From the NCBI RefSeq assembly GCF_003867075.1, contig NZ_CP032544.1, positions 1 to 64,000 of the forward strand: 64,000 bases of DNA. The letters run 5' to 3'. Source of the DNA: Tenacibaculum mesophilum. GTDB lineage: Bacteria; Bacteroidota; Bacteroidia; Flavobacteriales; Flavobacteriaceae. The position numbers and the translations under genes were made by a program. Shown in pieces: positions 57,868-64,000 of this stretch. The notes under the pieces were generated by a model that did no database searches, was not told the DNA's origin, and worked only from the letters and a program-made list of their open reading frames with translations. Every line of letters begins with the position of its first letter. Position 1 is the first letter of the stretch.

Positions 57868-59910
57868 ATGAACGACTTAATTAACAAACTGTACAAAAAT
57901 AATACTGTAATTTACAAAGCATTATTGTTTTTGATCACGGTAATTGCTATAGTATATTTATTTCCTAAAGGTGGACAGTTTAAGTACGATTTTAGACAAG
58001 GAAAACCTTGGCAATATGACAATTTATATGCTCCTTTTGATTTTGCTATTCAAAAAACTACAGAAGAAATAGAAGAGGAAAAAAACGAACTTAAAAATAG
58101 TTCAAAAAAATATTTTGTAGTTGATACATCGATTAAAGAAGAGGTAACTCATTCATTTACGAACCAAGTTAAGAGTATTGACTCATTATCAACAAACGTA
58201 ATTAGAGACTTAATTAGAGAAGGAGAGAAGCTTATAAATAAAATTTACGTATATGGTTTTTTAGATGACGCAAGCATTGATAAAGCAGATAGAGAAGACG
58301 TGATTGTTTTACGTAAAGGAAACTCCATTGATGATGTTCTGTTTTCAAGGTTAGTACAGTCAAAAGATATTTTAAGCTTTTTAAGAACAAATACAGAGGG
58401 ACTTCAGTACTATAAACAACGCCTGTTAATAAACTATTTGTCAAATAATTTGCGCCCTAACGTAACCTATGATTATAAATACAGTGAAAAGGAGTTAAAT
58501 GAACGTTTTCAAGGTATTTCTTATGCTAAAGGAAAGGTTTCAAAAGGAGAATTAATTATTTTAAAAGGAGACATTGTTGAAGGAAGGAAATATAATGTCT
58601 TAAAGTCGTATGAAGTAGCGTCAAGCTCTAGAATTTGGACAAAATCTAATTATTATTGGATTGTATTCGGATACACAATTTTAGTAGCCTTGGCATTGTT
58701 AATGTTATTATTATTTTTAGAAAGATATAGGTTTGAGACTTTTAATGATAACAATAAAGTAACCTTTATTTTCTTCAATATCTTTTTAATGATTTTTGTA
58801 CAAACTATGGTGGTAAAATACAATTCTGGTTATTTGTACGTAGTTCCGTTAAGTATTTTACCAATTGTACTAAAAGCTTTTTTTGATGCCAGATTAGGTT
58901 TATTTACTCATGTACTTACCGTATTGTTGTTAGGATTTATTGTACCCAATAGTTTTGAGTTTATTTACTTACACATTATTGCAGGGATTGTAACTATATT
59001 AACGGTTTCTGAACTGTATAAAAGAGCAAGTTTATTTATGTCTATTGGACAAATTACGCTAATTTACATGGTTACTTATTTTGCCTTTTCTATTCTAAAA
59101 GAAGGGAATGCAGATAAGATAAATTGGATGTACTTTGGGTTATTTGCAGCAAATGGATTGTTGTCGTTCTTAGCAGTGTTTTTTATCTATTTTTATGAAA
59201 AGCTTTTCGGATTGGTTTCTGATGTAACATTATTAGAGCTTTCTAATACAAATTCAAAACTATTAAGAGATTTAAATGAAAAAGCTCCAGGAACGTTCCA
59301 ACATTCAATGCAGGTGGCTAATTTAGCTGAAGCAGCAGCGAATGAAATAGGAGCGAACTCTATGTTAGTAAGAACAGGAGCTTTGTATCATGATATTGGT
59401 AAAATGGTAAAACCAATGTATTTTACCGAAAATCAATCCACGGGAGTTAATCCACATAATGATTTATTACCAGTAGATAGTGCACGTATTATTTTAGATC
59501 ATGTAATTAACGGAATAGAAATAGCAAAAAAATATAAACTACCGGATAGAATTATAGACTTTATTCGTACACACCATGGAACAAGCGTTACCTATTACTT
59601 TTATAAACAAGAACAAGAAAATAATCCAGATGTTAATATTCAGAAGTTTCAATACCAAGGTCCAATTCCGTTTTCAAAAGAAACAGCTATTTTAATGATG
59701 TGTGATGCAGCAGAAGCTGCTTCTAAAAGTTTAAAAAATCCGACAGCACAATCGATAGATGTATTAATTGATAGGATTATAGACAAGCAAAAAAACGATA
59801 ATCAGTTCATAAATTCAGATATTACTTTTAGAGAGATAGAAAAAATTAAAAAAATTATAAAGAATAAGTTAATGAATATCTATCACTTACGTGTTGAGTA
59901 TCCAGAATAG
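57868..59910 (+). CDS. 7TM-HD family phosphohydrolase (PgpH-like)
   Basis: A 680-residue membrane protein: a short N-terminal membrane anchor, a large extracytoplasmic region (about 40-265, 7TMR-HDED type), seven membrane segments (about 265-470) and a C-terminal HD domain with FQHSMQVANLAE, the metal-binding HD in ALYHDIGKM and HHGTSVTYYFY. PgpH proteins of this architecture hydrolyse cyclic di-AMP. Function by homology only. A tRNA cluster follows. Confidence 0.9.
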   Translation: MNDLINKLYKNNTVIYKALLFLITVIAIVYLFPKGGQFKYDFRQGKPWQYDNLYAPFDFAIQKTTEEIEEEKNELKNSSKKYFVVDTSIKEEVTHSFTNQVKSIDSLSTNVIRDLIREGEKLINKIYVYGFLDDASIDKADREDVIVLRKGNSIDDVLFSRLVQSKDILSFLRTNTEGLQYYKQRLLINYLSNNLRPNVTYDYKYSEKELNERFQGISYAKGKVSKGELIILKGDIVEGRKYNVLKSYEVASSSRIWTKSNYYWIVFGYTILVALALLMLLLFLERYRFETFNDNNKVTFIFFNIFLMIFVQTMVVKYNSGYLYVVPLSILPIVLKAFFDARLGLFTHVLTVLLLGFIVPNSFEFIYLHIIAGIVTILTVSELYKRASLFMSIGQITLIYMVTYFAFSILKEGNADKINWMYFGLFAANGLLSFLAVFFIYFYEKLFGLVSDVTLLELSNTNSKLLRDLNEKAPGTFQHSMQVANLAEAAANEIGANSMLVRTGALYHDIGKMVKPMYFTENQSTGVNPHNDLLPVDSARIILDHVINGIEIAKKYKLPDRIIDFIRTHHGTSVTYYFYKQEQENNPDVNIQKFQYQGPIPFSKETAILMMCDAAEAASKSLKNPTAQSIDVLIDRIIDKQKNDNQFINSDITFREIEKIKKIIKNKLMNIYHLRVEYPE

Positions 59911-59931
59911 GTAATTTTTTTAGTAAAAAAA

Positions 59932-59963
59932 TTTGTAGAAACGTATATATAGTTATACATTTG
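59932..59963 (+). promoter_or_regulatory. Promoter of the tRNA cluster
   Basis: TTTG (59932-59935), a 20-nt spacer, TACATTTG (59956-59963): a textbook Bacteroidota promoter about 40 bp before tRNA-Ser. Confidence 0.85.
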
Positions 59964-60001
59964 CACTCGCAATTTTTAATTCACGTTTCGACAAGAATTA
60001 A

Positions 60002-60083
60002 GGAGAGGTGGCAGAGTGGTAATGCAGCAGCCTGCTAAGCTGTCATCCTTCGGGATGCCCGGGTTCGAATCCCGGTCTCTCCG
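60002..60083 (+). tRNA. tRNA-Ser (GCT)
   Basis: Acceptor GGAGAGG with TCTCTCC (one G-U), anticodon GCT in CTGCTAA, long variable arm (ATCCTTCGGGAT) as expected for serine, T-loop GTTCGAATC. No encoded CCA. Confidence 0.95.
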
Positions 60084-60107
60084 CAAAAAGTTGTAGATGA
60101 CACTAAT

Positions 60108-60182
60108 CGGGGTGTAGCGTAGCCCGGTCATCGCGCCTGCTTTGGGAGCAGGAGGTCGCAGGTTCGAATCCTGCCACCCCGA
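60108..60182 (+). tRNA. tRNA-Pro (TGG)
   Basis: Acceptor CGGGGTG with CACCCCG, anticodon TGG in TTTGGGA, T-loop GTTCGAATC. 24 nt after tRNA-Ser. Confidence 0.95.
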
Positions 60183-60190
60183 CAAACAAT

Positions 60191-60264
60191 GGTCGCGTAG
60201 CTCAGCTGGATAGAGCATCTGCCTTCTAAGCAGACGGTCACAGGTTCGAATCCTGTCGCGATCA
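60191..60264 (+). tRNA. tRNA-Arg (TCT)
   Basis: Acceptor GGTCGCG with CGCGATC, anticodon TCT in CTTCTAA, T-loop GTTCGAATC. Last gene of the cluster; a terminator follows, and accessory DNA begins beyond it. Confidence 0.95.
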
Positions 60265-60268
60265 CAAT

Positions 60269-60298
60269 AAGCCTTACTAGTTTTAGTAAGGCTTTTTT
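60269..60298 (+). terminator. Terminator of the tRNA cluster
   Basis: AAGCCTTACTA/TAGTAAGGCTT, 11-bp perfect stem, short T-rich loop, six T residues. Confidence 0.9.
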
Positions 60299-60402
60299 GT
60301 TTTTGTAGGTTTTATAGTAGATACAGATTGTTTTCTTAAAATAGTAAAGACTTACTCCTTTTAATAATTATACTTATATCTTGTGAATTTGGTGTGTAAT
60401 TA

Positions 60403-60432
60403 GGTGTACCACTTTTTATTTTTGGTGTACCA
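60403..60432. repeat. GGTGTACCA direct repeat next to the tRNA cluster
   Basis: GGTGTACCA occurs at 60403-60411 and 60424-60432, exactly 21 bp (two DNA turns) apart, each followed by a T run. A half-match GGTGTGTAA lies 12 bp upstream. Possible binding or recombination site. Confidence 0.5.
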
Positions 60433-60457
60433 TTTTTTCAGCAAAAAAATTGTATTA

Positions 60458-60475
60458 CCCCCCCCAAAAAAAAAA
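60458..60475. repeat. C8-A10 homopolymer tract before the TssD fragment
   Basis: Eight C followed by ten A, ending five bases before the ATG at 60481. Such tracts are prone to slippage and could vary expression. Confidence 0.6.
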
Positions 60476-60480
60476 TATCA

Positions 60481-60738
60481 ATGTATATAAAAGCCAAACT
60501 TTTTGTTTGTGATGAAGAAAGAGAATTACTTTCTACAAGTTTAAATTACAATAGACTTACTGATTGGAACGGTAAACCTACATCAGCCTTGATGGGAGGA
60601 GCTTTTACAGTTACCTATGAATCACAAATGTATGATGATACCTTTATTGAGTGGATTATAGCCGATAGAAAAGATAATAAAAGACCAGAAAAAAAGGGAC
60701 AAATACTGTTAAAGTTAATGAAGAAGGAACTTCATTAA
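60481..60738 (+). pseudogene. TssD/Hcp-like type VI secretion tube protein, N-terminal fragment
   Basis: The 85 residues read YIKAKLFVCDEERELLSTSLNY, TDWNGKPTSALMGGAF and VTYESQMYDDTFIEWIIADR, which match the start of Bacteroidota TssD tube subunits (usually about 130 residues). The protein then stops after a basic tail (KKGQILLKLMKKELH), lacking the second half of the Hcp barrel. It is most likely a degraded or truncated copy left in accessory DNA beside the tRNA cluster. No other type VI genes are in the window. Confidence 0.65.
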
Positions 60739-60769
60739 TGTAAGTAAAACATGAGTTTGTTATGTGTTT

Positions 60770-60830
60770 AAATAGTTTATTAAGTGGTTGTTATGCGTTA
60801 ATTTATCGTGCCTGGTTGTATTTTACTTTT
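60770..60830. repeat. Short spacer element, possible copy E6
   Basis: A short sequence with TTAAGTGGTTGTTATGCGTT at one end and GTGCCTGGTTGTATTTTAC at the other, resembling shortened E1/E3 ends. It lies just beyond the 3' end of the lipoprotein gene (60823) and overlaps its last codons slightly. Weak match. Confidence 0.3.
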
Positions 60831-61335
60831 TAAATTTAATACTTTGGAGTATAGCCATAGCTTCTTTAAGATTAATGTCATAAATATTTTTAAGAGAAGA
60901 ATAATTGTAATTATAATATTCCTTATTATGTTCAAAATATACACTATATCTTTTATAGTTTTGTCCATTCCAATTTGATTCGGTAATAACAGTATAGATA
61001 TCACCAAGTTGACTGTTTTTAACTAGTCTTACTTCAAGAGGTGTATTTGTTTCTTTTTTTTGAATTAAAGAAAATAATTCACTTAGTGTTGACGGCTTTT
61101 CTTTTAGTTGATATTGAAAAATAGAGACTAAATTATTAAAATGATTTTCTCCTTTTTTAAGAGGGGTATAACCTACATAACCATGATGTTTAATAGGTCT
61201 CCAATTGTTAGGTTTAACAATTGTAAAGTTCTGATTATTTATCCAATTCTGTGTTTCAATGTCAGTTTTAATTGTCTTGACTGAAGAGCAATTAAATAAC
61301 GTTAAAATCAATAATAAAGAGATAATTTGTTTCAT
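60823..61335 (-). CDS. Lipoprotein of unknown function
   Basis: 170 residues with a lipoprotein signal (MKQIISLLLILTLFNCSS, lipobox LFNC). The mature part has FTIVKPNNWRPIKHHGYVGY and YTVITESNWNGQNYKRYSVYF, an alpha-beta pattern that I do not recognise with certainty; it recalls PsbP/Mog1-like small folds found in surface lipoproteins. Upstream DNA (61336-61410) repeats the segment upstream of the YwqK-like gene. Confidence 0.65.
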   Translation of the reverse strand: MKQIISLLLILTLFNCSSVKTIKTDIETQNWINNQNFTIVKPNNWRPIKHHGYVGYTPLKKGENHFNNLVSIFQYQLKEKPSTLSELFSLIQKKETNTPLEVRLVKNSQLGDIYTVITESNWNGQNYKRYSVYFEHNKEYYNYNYSSLKNIYDINLKEAMAILQSIKFKK

Positions 61336-61344
61336 ATAGTTTTG

Positions 61345-61465
61345 TCATATTAAGTGGTGTTTTTCTTTTCTTTGAAGCTATTAAATTAAGCAAGTATACG
61401 TCAAACTAAAAACAAAAAGTATAAAATTTATTGTTTTTATCTCGGCTCTTTGTTGTGAACAGTAT
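61345..61465. repeat. Palindromic spacer element, copy E3
   Basis: Plus strand: begins TAAGTGGTGTTTTTC and ends TCTCGGCTCTTTGTTGTG, with GTATAAAATTTATTG before the end; the same end design as E2. It overlaps the last codons of the EamA gene. Confidence 0.55.
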
Positions 61466-62327
61466 TTTTATTTTTTAAGTTCAGTAAACCACCAAGTATA
61501 ACACAAGACATACCAATTAAGTATGCTATGTAAAATGGCTCGTTAAAAAAGATTATTAAAAAAATTGATGATAAAACAGGTGTTAAAAAAACAAATGGCG
61601 CTATAAGAGAAGCTTCTCCAATTTTAAGAGCTTTAATCCAAAATATATACGAAAGACCATTTACTAAAAACCCATTAATTAGAATTGGTATAACAGTATT
61701 TAAATTAGGAATCTTAAATTCAGAATAAAGGTTCATTGATAGAAAAGAAGCGAAACTAGCTGTTAAAAAGTAAATGGTTAATAATAGTATATCATCCATT
61801 TTTATTTTTTTACTTAACACAGAAAACAATGCAAAAACAAATGCTCCTGTAAATACTATTAAGTCGATATTTATATTTTCAAATTTTAATTGTTCAAAAT
61901 CCCCTTTTGTGAGAACTAAGAAAACACCTATAAACCCCAAGAGAATAGATATTGTTTTAAACATTGTTAGTTTTTCTTTCAAAAGAATGAGGGATAGTAA
62001 AACAATTAAAATAGGCCAAGAATATTGAACAATTAACACCTCCATTCCTGGTGCATTAGCATAACCAAAATATAATAATACATAATACAGATAGGTGCCT
62101 AAAAAACCTAAACAAATAGCTTGCAACCATTTGATTTTTGCAATATAATATAGTTTTTGAAGGCTTTTTTTATAAAGGGTAATACCAAAAAAAAACAGTA
62201 AAGAAGATAGACTTGACCAAAAAAGAAATTGATGGTTATCTAATTCATTTTGTCCTAATTTAGATACAACAGGTATCAATGCCCATAAAAATACACAGAC
62301 TATAATATAGATGAAAGATTTATTCAT
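61437..62327 (-). CDS. EamA-family (DMT) transporter
   Basis: A 296-residue inner-membrane protein with ten hydrophobic segments in two EamA halves (LGQNELDNHQFLFWSSLSSL and GEASLIAPFVFLTPVLSSIF are typical). Likely exports metabolites or amino-acid-like compounds; substrate unknown. The AraC regulator encoded just upstream on the same strand (80 bp) probably controls it. Its last codons (VHNKEPR) are made from the spacer element E3. Confidence 0.88.
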   Translation of the reverse strand: MNKSFIYIIVCVFLWALIPVVSKLGQNELDNHQFLFWSSLSSLLFFFGITLYKKSLQKLYYIAKIKWLQAICLGFLGTYLYYVLLYFGYANAPGMEVLIVQYSWPILIVLLSLILLKEKLTMFKTISILLGFIGVFLVLTKGDFEQLKFENINIDLIVFTGAFVFALFSVLSKKIKMDDILLLTIYFLTASFASFLSMNLYSEFKIPNLNTVIPILINGFLVNGLSYIFWIKALKIGEASLIAPFVFLTPVLSSIFLIIFFNEPFYIAYLIGMSCVILGGLLNLKNKNTVHNKEPR

Positions 62328-62407
62328 AGAAGTTTACTTTTATTAGAGTGCACAAACTTCTATTTTCTAATTATAATCTAATAGGACTATTTAGGATTAG
62401 TATGGTA

Positions 62408-63268
62408 CTATTTGGAATTCAAATTTAATTTAGAAAATTTTCTATAAGTTATAGGTGTTTTTTCAAAGTGTTTTTTAAACGCTTTTATAAAATAAGAGCT
62501 TTCAGAGTAACCAAGTTCTCCTACAATTTCTTTAACACTTAAGTTACTGTAACGTAACATTCTTGCTGCTTCATTTAATATATAGGTTTCTAGAAATTTA
62601 GCTGATGTTAGCCCAGTATTCTTTTTAAGTATTTGATTCAGTTTTTTTTGAGAAGTAGCCAATTGCCTAATATAGAAAGCCAATTTTTTTTGTTCTTTAT
62701 ATTGTGTTCTAACCAATTGTACAAATTGTTCTAATATTTTCACATCATTATCCAAGTCTTCTATTTCTGTAAAGCTTTTAAATCCCTTTATTTTAGTGAG
62801 TAGTATATGTAAATAATCCTGTAAAATTGTGATAGTACTGTTTTGGTTCTTATTAAAATAATGATTTAAAAGATTGAATTCATTATTAAATATTTTAATT
62901 TCTTCACTCGGTATTTTGACATAAGCTTGATTAATGTTGTGAAACAGTAGAGTAGATTTATTCTGAAAACGGTCTAATAAACTATCGCAAAAACTAACAA
63001 CATAACCTTGAACATCTTTGTTATATGTTATTTTGTGTAAATAATAAGGTGCTAAAAGAAAAATAGTTCCACCTGTAAAAATATACTTTTTATCCTCTAT
63101 TACATGAACTCCAGAACCACTTTCAATCCAGACAATTTGATAAAAAATATGTCGATGTAATGATGTTCCATCATTATTTAAGGTTTGGTATCTACCATCA
63201 ATAATTTTGTCTATTATAATTTTTTTATCATACTTTTTAAGTAATTTTTCAAACTCTTTTTTTATCAT
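62408..63268 (-). CDS. AraC-family transcription regulator
   Basis: I start it at the ATG at 63268 (MIKKEFEKLLKKYDK). The frame is open to a TTG at 63295, but those nine codons lie in a repeated spacer. 286 residues: a cupin-like sensor domain (GTSLHRHIFYQIVWIESG and FTGGTIFLLAPYYLHKI) and a C-terminal double HTH (IRQLATSQKKLNQILKKNTG and VGELGYSESSYFIKAFKKHF). Probably a regulator of the adjacent EamA exporter. Confidence 0.88.
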   Translation of the reverse strand: MIKKEFEKLLKKYDKKIIIDKIIDGRYQTLNNDGTSLHRHIFYQIVWIESGSGVHVIEDKKYIFTGGTIFLLAPYYLHKITYNKDVQGYVVSFCDSLLDRFQNKSTLLFHNINQAYVKIPSEEIKIFNNEFNLLNHYFNKNQNSTITILQDYLHILLTKIKGFKSFTEIEDLDNDVKILEQFVQLVRTQYKEQKKLAFYIRQLATSQKKLNQILKKNTGLTSAKFLETYILNEAARMLRYSNLSVKEIVGELGYSESSYFIKAFKKHFEKTPITYRKFSKLNLNSK

Positions 63269-63284
63269 TAAATAATCTTTTATA

Positions 63285-63484
63285 ATTGTGCACAACGATC
63301 TCAGCTATGGTTAGTGCGGGATTGAAAAACGATTAATTTTTGATTAAGCACTTAGCCAAAACTTCTTACTTTTTTATTTTTAAAGCCAAATTTAAAAATT
63401 TTGGAGTCTTAGTAAATAAGCACAACCTTTTCGGTTTAGTACTTGTTAGGTATGTTTTATACACCCTGTTGTATACAGTAATTT
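63285..63484. repeat. Palindromic spacer element, copy E5 (opposite orientation)
   Basis: Read on the minus strand it begins ATACAACAGGGTGTATAA and ends AGCTGAGATCGTTGTGCAC, so its ends are ACAAC and GTTGT. A central hairpin (CCAAATTT/AATTTTGG) is flanked by a longer imperfect stem (AAGTACTAAACC with GGCTAAGTGCTT). Fills the gap between the YwqG-like gene and the AraC gene. Confidence 0.7.
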
Positions 63485-64000
63485 TTAACAGCAATCCCAG
63501 TAAAAATAGGCTTTTGAAAAATTCTTTTTAATTAGATTCTCTTCGCTTATAAAAACATGTCCAAGTCCACTGTCTCCAAACATTATATGGTCATCGACAT
63601 CTATTTGTAAAACTTGTATATCATTTTTTTGGTCAACATTGTAATCTCTTGGGTCAGACTGAGTAAATTCCGCATACCCTCCAATTTTATGTCCCATTGC
63701 ATTAAAATATTCTCCAAATAATTTCTCTTGTTCCTCATTCAAACTTTCATTAAAATCCCAATAGTCACCTCCATCAAAAAGATAATCGAATTGAGAATCC
63801 TCTGAACCTCCTTTATCAATTCCTTTTTCAAATGACAGTTGATGAAGTTTATAAACAGGCATTTCATCATAATCCTTTTCGTTAATGAACGAAAAATCGC
63901 TTATAGGCTCTTTACTTAGCTCTTCAAGTGAATGATAAATGATAGCATAATCTTCTTCATACCAATCCGTTGCTGATAAGAATAGTTGAAGAATTCCGTT
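63485..64000 (-). CDS. YwqG/DUF1963-family protein (5' end outside the window)
   Basis: The frame is open from the window end. 171 residues are visible: LQLFLSATDWYEEDYAIIYH, DFNESLNEEQEKLFGEYFN, KIGGYAEFTQSDPRDY, IMFGDSGLGHVFI and the C-terminal FSKAYFYWDCC. This is the C-terminal half or more of a DUF1963 (YwqG) protein, a family of unknown biochemical role that is often found with polymorphic toxin and immunity genes. The start lies upstream of base 64000. Confidence 0.85.
   Translation of the reverse strand, partial: NGILQLFLSATDWYEEDYAIIYHSLEELSKEPISDFSFINEKDYDEMPVYKLHQLSFEKGIDKGGSEDSQFDYLFDGGDYWDFNESLNEEQEKLFGEYFNAMGHKIGGYAEFTQSDPRDYNVDQKNDIQVLQIDVDDHIMFGDSGLGHVFISEENLIKKNFSKAYFYWDCC

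Noticed and set aside
59976..60218. Minus-strand 80-codon frame with GWQDSNLRPPAPKAG
   Set aside because: It is the antisense translation of the tRNA genes, a well-known artefact of gene prediction.
63269..63295. TTG start extending the AraC regulator by nine residues
   Set aside because: Those codons lie in the repeated spacer E5, and a proper ATG follows at 63268.

Overview
This is chromosomal DNA from a member of the Bacteroidota, almost certainly the family Flavobacteriaceae and probably marine (Tenacibaculum- or Polaribacter-like; the genus is a guess). It is AT-rich, has flavobacterial forms of every core protein, and uses the Bacteroidota promoter (TTTG, about 20 bp, TAnnTTTG). It has almost no Shine-Dalgarno sequences. 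Gene orders such as fusA-rpsJ without tuf, and rplQ-carA-eno, are also typical.

Region by region. 1-16.7 kb is the str/S10/spc/alpha ribosomal superoperon (fusA end, 28 ribosomal protein genes, secY, infA, rpoA). It is broken into transcription units at 2.4, 9.0 and 14.3 kb, each break having a terminator-like hairpin, a new promoter and a structured leader. 16.8-24.2 kb carries carA, eno, a small barrel protein plus lipoprotein, a zinc-protease-like lipoprotein, gltA and an arginase-family gene. 24.2-32.2 kb is a complete thiamin locus behind a TPP riboswitch (thiS, thiC, a ThiE-like gene, thiD, thiE, thiG, thiH, thiF-rhodanese), interrupted by a broken four-helix-bundle gene and dotted with unusual 7-bp-periodic repeats. 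32.2-40.7 kb holds csaA, meaB, an ECF sigma/anti-sigma/surface-protein operon, cysS, yidD, lgt, a coiled-coil protein and rlmH.

40.8-45.2 kb is an accessory patch: a YwqK-like protein, an unrecognised (perhaps immunity) protein and a defence-type reverse transcriptase. Just upstream of the reverse transcriptase lies a GC-rich array of about fifteen 23-bp hairpin repeats. 45.3-48.8 kb is a copper-resistance group (HMA chaperone, CopA, HMA-AraC regulator). 49-59.9 kb is core again (clpC, gyrA, a TPR protein, an NlpC/P60 enzyme, thiolase, a 7TM-HD phosphohydrolase). 60.0-60.3 kb is a Ser-Pro-Arg tRNA cluster, and 60.3-64 kb is a second accessory patch (TssD/Hcp fragment, lipoprotein, EamA transporter with an AraC regulator, YwqG-like protein).

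The best leads are (1) the reverse transcriptase with its 23-bp hairpin array; (2) the heptad repeats in the thiamin locus, one of which encodes an N-terminal extension of ThiH and one of which supplies the thiF start codon; and (3) a family of imperfectly palindromic, ACAAC/GTTGT-ended spacers between accessory genes that resembles cassette recombination sites. All assignments come from reading the sequence; no database search was possible.
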